From Mycobacterium colombiense (lineage in GTDB: Bacteria; Actinomycetota; Actinomycetes; Mycobacteriales; Mycobacteriaceae): 64,000 nt of DNA. Positions within the stretch are counted from its first letter, which is position 1; each line of letters opens with the position of its first letter. Below are positions 9,825 through 19,283 of this stretch, in pieces. Location of the stretch: assembly GCF_003284935.1 (NCBI RefSeq), contig NZ_QMEV01000001.1, positions 124,001 to 188,000 of the forward strand, given 5' to 3'. The translations under genes were made by a program, and so were the position numbers. The notes beneath the pieces were generated by a model. It was not told where the DNA came from, ran no database searches, and saw only the letters and a list, made by a program, of their open reading frames with translations.

Positions 9825-11561
9825 ATGTCTGGATCATCGATTCTCGCCATGCTGCACGGGCGTGCCAGCCTGCGGCCCAACGATGTGGCATACACGTTCA
9901 CCGATTACCAGGAGGACTGGGAGGGCATCCGCCAGACCCTCACGTGGGCACAAATATCCCGCCGAACCTTCAACGTGGCGGGCGACCTCGGCCAGCACGG
10001 GTCGGTCGGCGACAGGGCGGTGATCCTGGCGCCGCAGGGTCTTGACTACATCACGGCGTTCCTCGGGTCGATGCAGGCCGGGCTCATCGCCGTTCCGCTT
10101 CCGCTGCCGCACCGCGGCTCCAGCGACGAGCGGGTGAGTGCGGTCCTCGCCGACACGTCGCCGTCGGTCATCCTCACGACGTCCGCGGTCGCCGAAGATG
10201 TCGCCGAGTACGTCGACCGGGCGCGCTTGGACGATGTCCCGAAGATCGTCGAAATCGATTCGATGAATCTGGACGCCGATCGCGGAACCACAGTGCTTGC
10301 AACCGATTTGCCTGACGTCGCGTATCTGCAATACAGCTCCGGTTCGACCCGGACCCCGACGGGTGTGATGATTTCGCACCGCAATCTGCAGGTGAATTTC
10401 GAGCAGCTGATGCGCAGCTTCTTCGCCGACTCCCACACGAAAGCCCCGTCGGACACCACGATCGTTTCGTGGCTGCCCTTCTATCACGACATGGGTTTGG
10501 TGCTGGGGGTCTGCGCGCCGATCCTGGGCGGCTGGCGGGGCGAGCTGACGAGTCCCGTTGCGTTCCTGGAACGGCCGGCCCGATGGATGCGATCCCTGGC
10601 CGCGAATACGTCTTCATGGTCGGCGGCCCCCAACTTCGCCTTCGACCTGGCCGCCCGCAAGACGGGTGACCGCGATCTGGCCGGACTCGACCTCGGCGGT
10701 GTGCTGGGCATCATCAGCGGTGCCGAACGCGTCGAGCCGGCCACCCTGAGTCGCTTCGTTGATCGGTTTGCGCACTTCAACTTTCGGGACAACATGATGC
10801 GCCCGTCGTACGGGTTGGCGGAGGCCACTGTCTTCGTAGCCAGTGGCACCTGGAGTGACTCGTCGACGGTTCACTTCGATATCGACGAGCTGTCCGCGGG
10901 CCGCGCCGTGCCCTGCGCGGCCGGGACCGGCTCGTCGCTGGTGAAGTACGAACTGCCGCACTCGCCGGCGCTGCGAATCGTCGACGGCGACACCGGCCGC
11001 GAGTGCCCGCCGGGGGTGGTCGGCGAGATCTGGGTACGCGGCGCCAACGTGGCCGAGGGCTACTGGCGCAAGCCTCCGGCAGAACAGCGCTGCTTCGGCG
11101 CGACGCTCATCGAGCCGTCGCCGGGTACCCCGGACGGGCCGTGGCTGAAGACCGGTGACCTGGGTTTCGTCCACGACGGCGGGCTGTTCATCGTCGGCCG
11201 TATCAAGGATCTGCTGATCATCCGCGGACGCAATCACCATCCCGAGGACATCGAGGCGACGGTCCAAGAGATCACCGGCGGCCGGGTCGCGGCGATATCG
11301 GTTCCGGTGAACAGCACCGAGAAGCTGGTCACCGTCATCGAGTTCAAGAAGCGGGGCGATTCCACCGAGGCGGCCATGCACGCGCTGACCTGCGTCAAAC
11401 GCGATGTCACCTCGGCGATTTCCAATGCGCACGGCGTGAATGTGGGAGACCTCGTGCTGGTACCGCCCGGCTCGATTCCCACCACCACCAGCGGCAAGAT
11501 CCGCCGCGCCGCCTGTGTCGAGCAGTACCGCCGGCAGCAGTTCGCCCGGTTGGACGCCTGA
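9825..11561 (+). CDS. fadD23: Fatty acyl-AMP ligase (FAAL, FadD21/FadD23-like)
   Basis: Activates a fatty acid as acyl-adenylate to prime the PKS of this locus. The 578-residue protein has the adenylation-domain core motifs: the P-loop [42 protein letters not shown] and the C-terminal lysine motif TTTSGKIRR. The [16 protein letters not shown] segment with an insertion before the C-terminal lobe is characteristic of FAALs rather than CoA ligases. ATG 9825 starts 11 bp after the esterase stop. In acyltrehalose loci the fadD gene sits beside the esterase and mmpL, as here. The symbol follows TPP-locus usage, and the exact paralogue was not tested. Confidence 0.9.
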   Translation: MSGSSILAMLHGRASLRPNDVAYTFTDYQEDWEGIRQTLTWAQISRRTFNVAGDLGQHGSVGDRAVILAPQGLDYITAFLGSMQAGLIAVPLPLPHRGSSDERVSAVLADTSPSVILTTSAVAEDVAEYVDRARLDDVPKIVEIDSMNLDADRGTTVLATDLPDVAYLQYSSGSTRTPTGVMISHRNLQVNFEQLMRSFFADSHTKAPSDTTIVSWLPFYHDMGLVLGVCAPILGGWRGELTSPVAFLERPARWMRSLAANTSSWSAAPNFAFDLAARKTGDRDLAGLDLGGVLGIISGAERVEPATLSRFVDRFAHFNFRDNMMRPSYGLAEATVFVASGTWSDSSTVHFDIDELSAGRAVPCAAGTGSSLVKYELPHSPALRIVDGDTGRECPPGVVGEIWVRGANVAEGYWRKPPAEQRCFGATLIEPSPGTPDGPWLKTGDLGFVHDGGLFIVGRIKDLLIIRGRNHHPEDIEATVQEITGGRVAAISVPVNSTEKLVTVIEFKKRGDSTEAAMHALTCVKRDVTSAISNAHGVNVGDLVLVPPGSIPTTTSGKIRRAACVEQYRRQQFARLDA

Positions 11562-11585
11562 GCCGGGGTACGGGCGCACTCCACG

Positions 11586-12242
11586 ATGCCGATGTTGGTC
11601 ACCGTCCTGGTGATGGCCCTCGCCGTCAGCGTCGAACCCTTCCGCGTCGGCATGACCGTGCTCATGCTGAACAGGCCGCGACCGGCGCTGCAACTGCTCG
11701 CGTTCCTGTCCGGCGGTTTCGCCATGGGAACGGCGGTGGGTCTGGTTGTCTTGTTCGCCTTCCGACGCGCCATGGGCGGCTCGAACTACTTCGCGCTGCC
11801 CACGGTGCAGATTCTGGTCGGCCTGCTGGCGCTGACCGTCGCCGCGGTCGTGGCCGCCAATCTCCCCGCGCGGTTGGGTGTGCGCCCGACAGGACTGCCG
11901 TCGCCGATCCGACGATTGCTGAGCCGGCATTCGCTGACGGTTGCCGGCATCGCCGGTCTCGGCATCGCCTTGCCGTCGGTCGACTACCTGGCCGCGCTGG
12001 CCGTCATCCTGGCGTCCGGGGCGACGGCCCTGACGCAAGTGGTCGTGCTGTTGATGTTCAACGCCGTGGCCTTCGCGCTGATCGAGATTCCACTGCTGGC
12101 CCACCTGCTGGCGCCCCAGGCAACCGCCGCGTGGGTGGCGGCGCTGCACGGCTGGATCCGTTCGCGCCGACGCGTCGACGTCGCGCTCCTGCTGGCCGCC
12201 GCCGGCTGCGCTTTCCTCGCCGTCGGCGCGGCCGGGCTTTGA
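11586..12242 (+). CDS. Gap/Sap-like integral membrane protein
   Basis: Small polytopic membrane protein of the GPL-addressing protein (Gap) family, whose members assist surface export of mycobacterial glycolipids. The 218 residues contain about six hydrophobic segments (near 3-20, 35-60, 75-95, 115-135, 140-180 and 195-217). The N-terminus VSVEPFRVGMTVLMLNRPRP is typical of this family. It starts 24 bp after fadD and ends the plus-strand lipid series. A second ATG at 11592 is also possible. Function is inferred from family and position. Confidence 0.75.
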   Translation: MPMLVTVLVMALAVSVEPFRVGMTVLMLNRPRPALQLLAFLSGGFAMGTAVGLVVLFAFRRAMGGSNYFALPTVQILVGLLALTVAAVVAANLPARLGVRPTGLPSPIRRLLSRHSLTVAGIAGLGIALPSVDYLAALAVILASGATALTQVVVLLMFNAVAFALIEIPLLAHLLAPQATAAWVAALHGWIRSRRRVDVALLLAAAGCAFLAVGAAGL

Positions 12243-12312
12243 AACCCTTCGTCAAATGCCGCGTCACCGCTGAGGCAATAATGAGTCCAATCCGACCGGC
12301 AAAGGAGCCGCG

Positions 12313-13371
12313 ATGAGCAAGGCAAGCACCGACCGTCCGCTGCGTGTGATCCAGTGGACGACCGGCAACATCGGTCGGCGTTCGCTGCACGCCATCATCG
12401 GACGACCCGACCTGGAACTGGCCGGGGTGTACGCGCATGGCGCCGACAAGGTCGGCGTCGACGCCGCCGACCTGGCGGGCTGGCCGGAGCCGACCGGGGT
12501 GCGCGCGACCAACGACATCGACGCGCTGCTGGCCCTGGGCGCCGACGCGTGTTGCTATAACCCGTTGTGGCCCAACATCGATGAGTTGGTGCGGCTGCTG
12601 GAATCGGGAGTCAACGTGTGCACCAGCGCCGCGTGGATCACCGGCGGAAAACAGACCCCGCAGGACCGCAAACGCATCGAAGATGCTTGCCGGAAAGGCA
12701 ATTCGACGATCTTCGGCAGCGGCGCGCACCCGGGCATGACGAACATGGTGGGCATGGTGCTGTCCGCCTCGTGCGAGCGAGTCGACGAGATCCGAATCAC
12801 CGAGTCGGTGGATTGCTCGACCTACGAATCGGCGGAAACCCAGACGGCCATGGGCTTCTCGCAGGATCCCGACACCCCGGGGCTGGCGGAGAACGTCCGG
12901 CGCGAAAGCGAGGTCTTCGCGGAATCGGCGGCGATGATGGCCGACGCGATCGGGGCGAAGCTGGACAGGATGACCTTCGACGTCACCTTCACCGCGGCCA
13001 CCGACGACTCCGATCTGGGCTTCATGAAAATCCCCGCCGGAACGGTCGGCAGCGTGTACGGCTACCACCGCGGCTGGGTCGGCGATCGCAACGTTGTCAG
13101 CGTCGGATTCAACTGGACGATGGGCAGGCACGTCGTCCCGCCCAAGCCCCTCGAGCACGGGCACGTCATCCAGGTGTTCGGGCTGCCCAACATGCGGACC
13201 GTGCTGCACTGCCTGCCACCCAAGGACTGGACCGAGCCCGGGTTCATGGGACTGGGAATGATCTACACCGCGATGCCGGTTACCAACGCCGTCCCGGCGG
13301 TGGTCGCCGCCGAGCCCGGGATCGTGACCCTGGCGGATCTGCCCCCGGTCACCGGGCGAGCAGCCCGCTGA
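12313..13371 (+). CDS. DapB-like NAD(P)-binding oxidoreductase
   Basis: A 352-residue protein of the dihydrodipicolinate reductase N-terminal-domain superfamily (2,4-diaminopentanoate/amine dehydrogenase-like proteins of actinobacteria). The Rossmann motif TTGNIGRRSL near residues 16-25 is clear. FGSGAHPGMTN near 136-146 resembles the active region of this group. The start ATG has AAAGGAGCC just upstream. It is unlikely to be lysine-pathway DapB itself, which is shorter (about 245 residues). The substrate is unknown. It lies between the Gap-like gene and mmpS-mmpL, so it may act on a lipid or siderophore precursor, but that is only positional inference. Confidence 0.7.
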   Translation: MSKASTDRPLRVIQWTTGNIGRRSLHAIIGRPDLELAGVYAHGADKVGVDAADLAGWPEPTGVRATNDIDALLALGADACCYNPLWPNIDELVRLLESGVNVCTSAAWITGGKQTPQDRKRIEDACRKGNSTIFGSGAHPGMTNMVGMVLSASCERVDEIRITESVDCSTYESAETQTAMGFSQDPDTPGLAENVRRESEVFAESAAMMADAIGAKLDRMTFDVTFTAATDDSDLGFMKIPAGTVGSVYGYHRGWVGDRNVVSVGFNWTMGRHVVPPKPLEHGHVIQVFGLPNMRTVLHCLPPKDWTEPGFMGLGMIYTAMPVTNAVPAVVAAEPGIVTLADLPPVTGRAAR

Positions 13372-13406
13372 CGGGTATGCCGTTCGCCACAAGTGGCGCC
13401 CCGGGA

Positions 13407-13430
13407 GGAACGCTTGCGTCCACTAAGGTT
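13407..13430 (+). promoter_or_regulatory. Candidate ECF-sigma-type promoter upstream of mmpS-mmpL
   Basis: GGAAC at 13407-13411 is followed after 16 nt by GTT at 13428-13430. This matches the GGAAC-N16-GTT layout of stress (ECF) sigma promoters such as SigE/SigH. The same place also holds a housekeeping-like TANNNT box, TACTAT at 13430-13435. Either would give a short leader for mmpS. Read by eye only. Confidence 0.3.
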
Positions 13431-13508
13431 ACTATCCCTAACTGAGCAAAAGTTCCGTTGACAGTGGTGTCGTCGCGACGGTTGGTGAGCTTTGCGGAAG
13501 GCGGTCAG

Positions 13509-13976
13509 GTGGTGACTAGTTCAGACTCGGGCACCCGCCCCGGCCTTCTCACCCGGGTGCTGAAACGAGCGTGGATCCCGCTGGTGCTGGTGGTCGTTCT
13601 GGCGACCTCGGCGCTCATCGTGTCGCGACTGCACAAGATCTTCGGCTCGGAAGATCTCAACGCAAACGCCGGCAAGGGGATCGAGATCGTGCAGTTCAAC
13701 CCGAAGGTCGTCGTCTACGAAATCTCCGGCGCCCCGGGCACCACGGCGAACATCAACTACTGGGACGAGAACGCCAACACGCACCAGGTCAACAACGCCC
13801 CGCTGCCCTGGTCGACCACCATCTCGACCACGCTGCCCTCGGTGAGCGCGAACATCATGGCGCAGAGCGACGGCAGCACGATCAGCTGCAAGATCACCGT
13901 GGACGGCGTCCTGCGCGACAATCAGAACTCCGCCGGCCATAACGCCCAGACCTTCTGCCTGGTGAAGTCCGCATGA
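13509..13976 (+). CDS. MmpS-family membrane accessory protein
   Basis: Periplasmic adaptor that partners an MmpL transporter. The protein (about 155 residues) has a short cytoplasmic N-terminus, a single TM helix (about WIPLVLVVVLATSALIV) and a beta-rich periplasmic domain containing VVYEISGAPGTTANINYWD, a hallmark of MmpS. Starts at GTG 13509 or GTG 13512 are supported by GGAAGG at 13496-13501. A TTG at 13458 would add 17 residues but has no ribosome-binding site. The stop overlaps the mmpL start in an ATGA, so translation is coupled. Length and domain match MmpS4/MmpS5-type proteins. Confidence 0.88.
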   Translation: MVTSSDSGTRPGLLTRVLKRAWIPLVLVVVLATSALIVSRLHKIFGSEDLNANAGKGIEIVQFNPKVVVYEISGAPGTTANINYWDENANTHQVNNAPLPWSTTISTTLPSVSANIMAQSDGSTISCKITVDGVLRDNQNSAGHNAQTFCLVKSA

Positions 13977-16873
13977 GCGACGCGGGCAATCAGACCGAGC
14001 GCGACCTGAGCGCCGCCGACACCGGCCCCATCACGACCCGGGGCTTGTCGAAGGCCGAACGCGGCCATCGGCCCTACCTTCCCCACGCGATCCGCATCTT
14101 CGCGATCCCGATCATCATCGGCTGGGTCGCGATCACCGTGTTGGTGAACGTCATCGTCCCCACGCTGGAAAAAGTCGGCGAGGCGCACTCGGCGCCGATG
14201 ACACCGCTGGACGCGCCGTCGATGAAGGCGATGATGCGCCTGGGCCACAACTTTCACGAGTTCGACTCCAACAGCACCATCATGATCGTGCTGGAGGGTC
14301 AGCACCCGCTGGGCCCCGATGCGCACCAGTACTACGACAAGCTGATCCGGCAACTCCGCCAGGACCCCAAGCACATTCAGCACATTCAGGACTTCTGGGG
14401 CGACAGGCTGACGGCCGCGGGCGCGCAGAGCGCCGACGCCAAAAGCGCCTACGTGCAGGTGAACCTCGCCGGTAACCAGGGCACCACGCTGGCCAACGAA
14501 TCCGTGGACGCCGTGCGCAAGGTCATCGACGAGAACAGGGCACCGCCCGGTGTGAAGGCCTACGTCACCGGCCCCGCGGCGCTGTCCGACGACATGCACA
14601 TCATCGGTAACGCCAGCCTGGCCAAGATCACGCTGTTCACCCTGGGCGCGATCGCGATCATGCTGCTGCTGGTCTACCGGTCCATCGTCACCACGCTCGT
14701 GCAGCTGTTCATGACCTTTGTCGCGCTGGCCTGTTCGCGCGGGGTGGTCGCGGTTCTCGCCTATCACAACGCATTCGGGCTCACCACGTTCGCCGCCAAC
14801 ATCCTCACCATGTTGGCGATCGCCGCGGGGACGGACTACGGCATCTTCCTGATCGGCCGCTATCAGGAGGCGTTGGCCGCGGGCGAGGACCGAGAAACCG
14901 CGTACTACACCACATTCAAGGGCGTCGCCCCGGTCGTCTTAGGCTCGGGCCTGACGATCGCGGGCGCGACCTATTGCCTCAGTTTTACCCGGCTGCCGTG
15001 GTTCAACACCATGGGCGCGCCCGTGGCGATCGGGATGATCGTCGTGGTGCTGGCCGGCGTCACGCTGGGGCCAGCGGTGGTGTTCGCCGGCAGCCGCTTC
15101 CACCTGTTCGAAAAGCAGGCCAAGCGTGGCCGGCTGTGGCGCCGGGTGGGTACCGCCGTAGTACGCTGGCCGGCACCAATTCTGGCCGTGAGCGCCGCGG
15201 TCGTGCTGGTCGGCATGATCGCCCTGCCGAGCTTTCACACGAGCTACAACGACCGCCATTACCTGCCGTTGTCAGCCCCGTCCAATAAAGGACAAGAGGC
15301 CGCGAACCGGCATTTCTCCGAGGCCCGAATGAACCCCGATCTGCTGATGATCGAGTCCGATCACGACATGCGGAACCCAGCCGACATGCTGGTGTTGGAC
15401 CGGGTCGCCAAGAACGAGATGCGCACACTCGGGATCGCCATGGTCCAGGACATCACCAGACCGCTGGGCATCCCGATCCAGCACAGCTCGATACCGTTCC
15501 AGAACAGCGCCCAAAGCCAGACGACGATGCAGAACATGAGCTTTCTCAAGGAGCGCATGAACGACATCCTCAAGATGGCCGACGATCTGCAAACCCAGAT
15601 CGACACCACCCAGCGCCAGTACGAGGTATCGCTGGACCTGGCCAACGCCGCCGACGACAGCGCGAAGACCACGGCGGTGACCTCGCAGATCACCGACAGC
15701 CTGCGCGACCACATCGCCGACTTCGACGACACCTTCCGGCCGATCCGCAGCATTTTCTATTGGGAGAAGCACTGCTATGACATCCCGGTGTGCTTCGGGC
15801 TGCGGTCCCTGTTCGACACACTCGACGGGTTCGACCAGCTCGCCGAGCAGTTCCACTACCTCACAGCCGACATCCAGCACACCGCCAAGGCCTCACGCGA
15901 TTTGACCGCGCTGTTTCCCACGCTGATCACCACGCTGAAGACCACGCGGGGCATCACGCTGACCCTGTATCAGACGTTCAAGGCGATGATCGATCAGATG
16001 GAGGCGATGAGCAACACCGCGATCGTCATGGGTCAAAGCTTCGACGCATCGAAGAACGACGACTTCTTCTACCTGCCGCCCGAGGCCTTCGACAACCCGG
16101 ATTTCCAGACCGGGCTCCGGATGTTCTTATCGCCGGACGGTAAATCGGCCCGGTTCTTCATCACGCATCAGGGCGACCCGATGTCGCCGGAGGGCATCGC
16201 GCAAGTCGACGCCGAACGCACCGCCGCGCAGGAGGGACTCAAGCAATCGTCGCTGTCCGACGCCCGCGTCTATCTCGGCGGAACCGCCGCGACGTTCAAG
16301 GACATGGCCGACGGCGAGAAGTACGACCTGATGATCGCCGTGGTGTCGGCCCTGACGCTGATCTTCATGATCATGCTGCTACTTACCCGGAGCGTGGTGG
16401 CCGCGTTGGTGATCGTCGGCACCGCGGCCAGCTCGATCGCGGCGTCATTCGGCCTGTCCGTGCTGATTTGGCAGGACCTGTTCGGCATCAGGATCCACTG
16501 GATCGTGATGGCGCTGTCCGTGATCATCCTGCTGGCCGTTGGATCCGACTACAACCTGTTGCTGGTCTCCCGGTTCAAGGAAGAGATCCATGCCGGCCTC
16601 AAGACGGGGATCATCCGGTCGATGGCCGGCACCGGTGGTGTGGTGACGGCGGCGGGTCTGGTGTTCGCCTTCACCATGGCGTCCATGTTGGGCAGCGATC
16701 TGCGGGTGCTCGGCCAGTTCGGCTCGACCGTGTGCATCGGTCTGCTGCTCGACACGCTGATCGTGCGCACGCTGCTGATGCCCTCGATCGCCGTCCTGCT
16801 CGGACGGTGGTTCTGGTGGCCGCAGGTGGTGCACCCCCGCGGTGACAACGCCCGACGGCCGGTGAGCGCCTAG
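13973..16873 (+). CDS. MmpL-family transporter (MmpL4/MmpL5 type, MmpS-coupled)
   Basis: A 966-residue RND transporter. It has TM1 near residues 41-62, then TM blocks around 205-380 and 780-950. Proton-relay pairs are Asp288-Tyr289 (GTDYGIFL) and Asp859-Tyr860 (GSDYNLLL). The second periplasmic domain contains a long, heptad-like helical stretch (about residues 510-680) with two Cys residues (KHCYDIPVC). This is the extended coiled-coil type seen in MmpL4/MmpL5, which export siderophores and some drugs. ATG overlaps the mmpS stop by 4 bp. The stop codon TAG lies at the first bases of the 55-bp tandem repeat. The substrate (siderophore, glycopeptidolipid or other) cannot be decided from the sequence. 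Confidence 0.92.
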   Translation: MSDAGNQTERDLSAADTGPITTRGLSKAERGHRPYLPHAIRIFAIPIIIGWVAITVLVNVIVPTLEKVGEAHSAPMTPLDAPSMKAMMRLGHNFHEFDSNSTIMIVLEGQHPLGPDAHQYYDKLIRQLRQDPKHIQHIQDFWGDRLTAAGAQSADAKSAYVQVNLAGNQGTTLANESVDAVRKVIDENRAPPGVKAYVTGPAALSDDMHIIGNASLAKITLFTLGAIAIMLLLVYRSIVTTLVQLFMTFVALACSRGVVAVLAYHNAFGLTTFAANILTMLAIAAGTDYGIFLIGRYQEALAAGEDRETAYYTTFKGVAPVVLGSGLTIAGATYCLSFTRLPWFNTMGAPVAIGMIVVVLAGVTLGPAVVFAGSRFHLFEKQAKRGRLWRRVGTAVVRWPAPILAVSAAVVLVGMIALPSFHTSYNDRHYLPLSAPSNKGQEAANRHFSEARMNPDLLMIESDHDMRNPADMLVLDRVAKNEMRTLGIAMVQDITRPLGIPIQHSSIPFQNSAQSQTTMQNMSFLKERMNDILKMADDLQTQIDTTQRQYEVSLDLANAADDSAKTTAVTSQITDSLRDHIADFDDTFRPIRSIFYWEKHCYDIPVCFGLRSLFDTLDGFDQLAEQFHYLTADIQHTAKASRDLTALFPTLITTLKTTRGITLTLYQTFKAMIDQMEAMSNTAIVMGQSFDASKNDDFFYLPPEAFDNPDFQTGLRMFLSPDGKSARFFITHQGDPMSPEGIAQVDAERTAAQEGLKQSSLSDARVYLGGTAATFKDMADGEKYDLMIAVVSALTLIFMIMLLLTRSVVAALVIVGTAASSIAASFGLSVLIWQDLFGIRIHWIVMALSVIILLAVGSDYNLLLVSRFKEEIHAGLKTGIIRSMAGTGGVVTAAGLVFAFTMASMLGSDLRVLGQFGSTVCIGLLLDTLIVRTLLMPSIAVLLGRWFWWPQVVHPRGDNARRPVSA

Positions 16874-16980
16874 CCAGATGGTGGCGACCCGCCGCGCCCG
16901 GCTACGCCGCGCTTGCGATCGCCACTAGCCAGATGGTGGCGACCCGCCGCGCCCGGCTACGCCGCGCTTGCGATCGCCAC
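16871..16980. repeat. 55-bp tandem direct repeat, two identical copies
   Basis: Copy 1 is 16871-16925 and copy 2 is 16926-16980. Each unit runs from TAGCCAGATGGTGGCGACCC to GCGATCGCCAC and has short inverted ends (GTGGCGA / TCGCCAC). The array fills the space between the convergent mmpL and degV genes. Its first bases form the mmpL stop codon, and its right end with the next bases forms the degV stop codon. A diverged third copy lies at 24172-24230. It could act as a bidirectional terminator or be a small dispersed extragenic palindrome. Confidence 0.95.
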
Positions 16981-17813
16981 TAGCCTTCGGCCAGCGCCAC
17001 GCTCACCGCCACCGCGCCGGCGCCGACATGTAGCGCGAGCACCGGTCCCAGCTCGGTGATGATCGCCGGTTCGCACGCCGGCAGCCGCTCGCCCAGCGCC
17101 GTCGCCACCTCCCGCGCGCCATCCGGGTTGTTGACGTGATGCACCGCCAGGGCGGCGGCGTCGTGGCCGACGACCTGGCAGACCCGATCGATCATCGCCT
17201 CGGTGGCGTGGCTGACGGTGCGTACCCGTTGGGCCAGAACGAGTTTGCCGTCGTCGATACGCAACAGGGGCTTGAGCGCCAGCGCGGTGCCCAGCCATGC
17301 CTTCGCCCCGCCGATGCGTCCGCTGCGGCGCAGGTTGTCCAGTCGGTGCACCACGATGAACGCATGCCCGCGGTCCACGGCCGCGCGTGCGGCGTCCGCG
17401 ACGGCGTCGAGGTCTGCCCCGTCGGCCGCGGCCCGCGCCGCGGCCAATGCGACGAAGCCGGTGCCCATCGCGGCCGATTTGGAGTCGACGACGCGCACGT
17501 TCGGATCCAGGTCGGCCGCGGTGCGTTCGGCGGCCCGGCAGGTTCCCGACAGCGCCGACGAAATGTGCACGGCCACAACGCCGTCGGCGCCGCTGTCGGC
17601 CAGCGCCTGCTGATAGGCGTCGGCGAGTTCGGCGGGGGTGGCGGCCGCGGTGGTGGCCGCGAGCTTGTAGATGTCGTCGGGGACGTCGTCCACACCGTCA
17701 CGCAGGTCGGCGCCGTCGAGCAAGATGTGCAGCGGAACGACGCGTATCCCCCACTTTTCGAGCAGGTCGGCGGGCAGACGTGCCGACGAGTCGGTCACCA
17801 CCAGGACGGTCAC
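16980..17813 (-). CDS. DegV-family fatty-acid-binding protein
   Basis: A 277-residue DegV protein. Members bind a fatty acid and, in Firmicutes, serve as the binding subunit of fatty acid kinase. The N-terminal TDSSARLP motif and the middle SSALSGT and VDSKSAAMG segments are family hallmarks, as is the HRLDNLRRSGRI motif near residues 155-166. It corresponds by position to M. tuberculosis Rv2417c and is followed downstream by no same-strand gene. The upstream octT gene ends 5 bp from its start, so it is probably the last gene of the nadD-rsfS-gpgP-octT-degV series. The biochemical role in mycobacteria is not established. Confidence 0.88.
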   Translation of the reverse strand: MTVLVVTDSSARLPADLLEKWGIRVVPLHILLDGADLRDGVDDVPDDIYKLAATTAAATPAELADAYQQALADSGADGVVAVHISSALSGTCRAAERTAADLDPNVRVVDSKSAAMGTGFVALAAARAAADGADLDAVADAARAAVDRGHAFIVVHRLDNLRRSGRIGGAKAWLGTALALKPLLRIDDGKLVLAQRVRTVSHATEAMIDRVCQVVGHDAAALAVHHVNNPDGAREVATALGERLPACEPAIITELGPVLALHVGAGAVAVSVALAEG

Positions 17814-17818
17814 GAGAG

Positions 17819-18619
17819 CTACCCGCGGGGCTTCCCGTGCGGCACGCCGGCCTGATTGCGCGGCTTCTCCTCATCGCGCTGCGCGCGCTGCATCGTCGCC
17901 ACGCCGGCTTCGGCGAGCGCCTTGAGCATCAACTCCGCGACCGCCTGGTGGGCTTCGAAATTCCAGTGGATGCCGTCGGGGTTTCCCCGTCCGCTCATCA
18001 CCTGTTCGGCGACGGCGGCTTTCAGATCGACCAGGGGGACGTTGTGGTTTTGCGCCCAATCGGTGATCGCGGCCGCCGTCCCGGCGCGGCCGTGGTGGGC
18101 CCGGCCGTAGGTGTCGGCGATGTGCACCGACGGCAGCGAGGCCACGATCGGGATGCCGGGTCGGTTGAAATCGATTGCGCCGCGGGTCTGTTCGAGGTAG
18201 TCCGCGCTCAGGTGCGGCGGCAGCGCCGATCTGGCCACCGGTGAAAGCCTCGGCTGCAGCCAGCCATAACCGTCGCGGACCCAGCGCCGCAGCCACGGCG
18301 GGCGCACATAGCGGATCAGCTCGCGCAGCGCGGTGGGCAGCACCGACGGCAGTGAATCCATGCCGCCGGTCGCGAAGATGACCGCGCCCGCCCTGGGCAG
18401 CGCCGCCCAGGCCCGCGGATCCTGGGTCGCCGCCCACCAGATGTCGCGGCACGTCCAACCAATGCGGCCGATTAGCTCGACGTCCCAACCCAGGTGCGCC
18501 GCAACGATGTTCGGCCAGATCCGGGGGTCGTCGGCGGGCAGCCCGCCGGTCGGCCCGTAGTAGGCCAGGGAGTCGGCGAAAATCAGCAGGGTCGGCTTCG
18601 ACGGCCGTTCAGAGGACAT
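17819..18619 (-). CDS. octT: Octanoyltransferase of polymethylated glucan synthesis (OctT, SGNH fold)
   Basis: Transfers octanoate to early glucosylglycerate intermediates of methylglucose lipopolysaccharide. The protein of 266 residues shows an SGNH-hydrolase layout: the nucleophile block FADSLAYYG near the N-terminus (ADSL in place of GDSL), the ATGGMDSL block, and the C-terminal [10 protein letters not shown] with the Asp-x-x-His pair. The ATG at 18619 is chosen because it begins [18 protein letters not shown]. It overlaps the 3' end of gpgP by 11 bp. A longer in-frame reading to 18727 would lie wholly inside gpgP. Position matches Rv2418c, next to gpgP of the same pathway. Confidence 0.88.
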   Translation of the reverse strand: MSSERPSKPTLLIFADSLAYYGPTGGLPADDPRIWPNIVAAHLGWDVELIGRIGWTCRDIWWAATQDPRAWAALPRAGAVIFATGGMDSLPSVLPTALRELIRYVRPPWLRRWVRDGYGWLQPRLSPVARSALPPHLSADYLEQTRGAIDFNRPGIPIVASLPSVHIADTYGRAHHGRAGTAAAITDWAQNHNVPLVDLKAAVAEQVMSGRGNPDGIHWNFEAHQAVAELMLKALAEAGVATMQRAQRDEEKPRNQAGVPHGKPRG

Positions 18620-19283
18620 CGTTGGACACCTGCGCCGAAGCGTTCCACACATCCAGACGCCAACGGATGCTGTCGAATTCGTCGGCCGGATCGTCGTTGT
18701 GGCCGGAGAGCTGGACCCAGCTGGCATTGCCCATGCCGCCCAGGATCGGCCAGTTGGCGACCGGAAGCTTCAGCAGCGCGGCCGACAAAGCGGCGATCAG
18801 CCCGCCGTGGGCCACCAGCACCACCGGGCGGTCGGGCCCGTCGGGCTGGCCCCATTCCGGCTCACCGGACACCAGTTCGGCGACCAATGGCACGCTGCGC
18901 GCGGCGACGTCGACCCTGCTCTCGCCGCCGTGCGGGGCCCAGGTGGCGTCTTCGCGCCAGGCCAGCCGGGCGCCGGGGGCCTGCGCGTCGACCTCGGTGT
19001 GCGTCATTCCCTGCCAGTCGCCGAGATGGGTTTCGCGCAAGCGCTGGTCGACCCGGATCGGCAGCCCGGTCAGCTCCCCCAGCCGGACGGCCGTGTCGTA
19101 GGCGCGATGCAGATCCGACGACACGATGAGCAACGGCTGCAGCTTGCCCAGCACCTCGGCGGCCGCGATCGCCTGCGCCCGGCCGAGTTCGCTGAGTTCG
19201 GAATCCAGCTGACCCTGCATGCGGCTGCCCGCGTTGAACTCGGTTTGCCCGTGCCGCAACATGATCAGACGACGAACCCTCAT
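18609..19283 (-). CDS. gpgP: Glucosyl-3-phosphoglycerate phosphatase
   Basis: Histidine-phosphatase-superfamily enzyme that dephosphorylates glucosyl-3-phosphoglycerate to glucosylglycerate, an early step of methylglucose lipopolysaccharide synthesis. Of 224 residues, the RHG signature LRHGQTEFN places the phospho-accepting His at residue 11. The other catalytic residues appear as Glu84 (RLRETH) and His159 (LVAHGG), the same numbering as in the M. tuberculosis enzyme. The start overlaps the rsfS stop in an ATGA. Together with octT downstream this forms a compact two-gene pathway segment inside a ribosome/NAD operon. Confidence 0.92.
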   Translation of the reverse strand: MRVRRLIMLRHGQTEFNAGSRMQGQLDSELSELGRAQAIAAAEVLGKLQPLLIVSSDLHRAYDTAVRLGELTGLPIRVDQRLRETHLGDWQGMTHTEVDAQAPGARLAWREDATWAPHGGESRVDVAARSVPLVAELVSGEPEWGQPDGPDRPVVLVAHGGLIAALSAALLKLPVANWPILGGMGNASWVQLSGHNDDPADEFDSIRWRLDVWNASAQVSNDVL

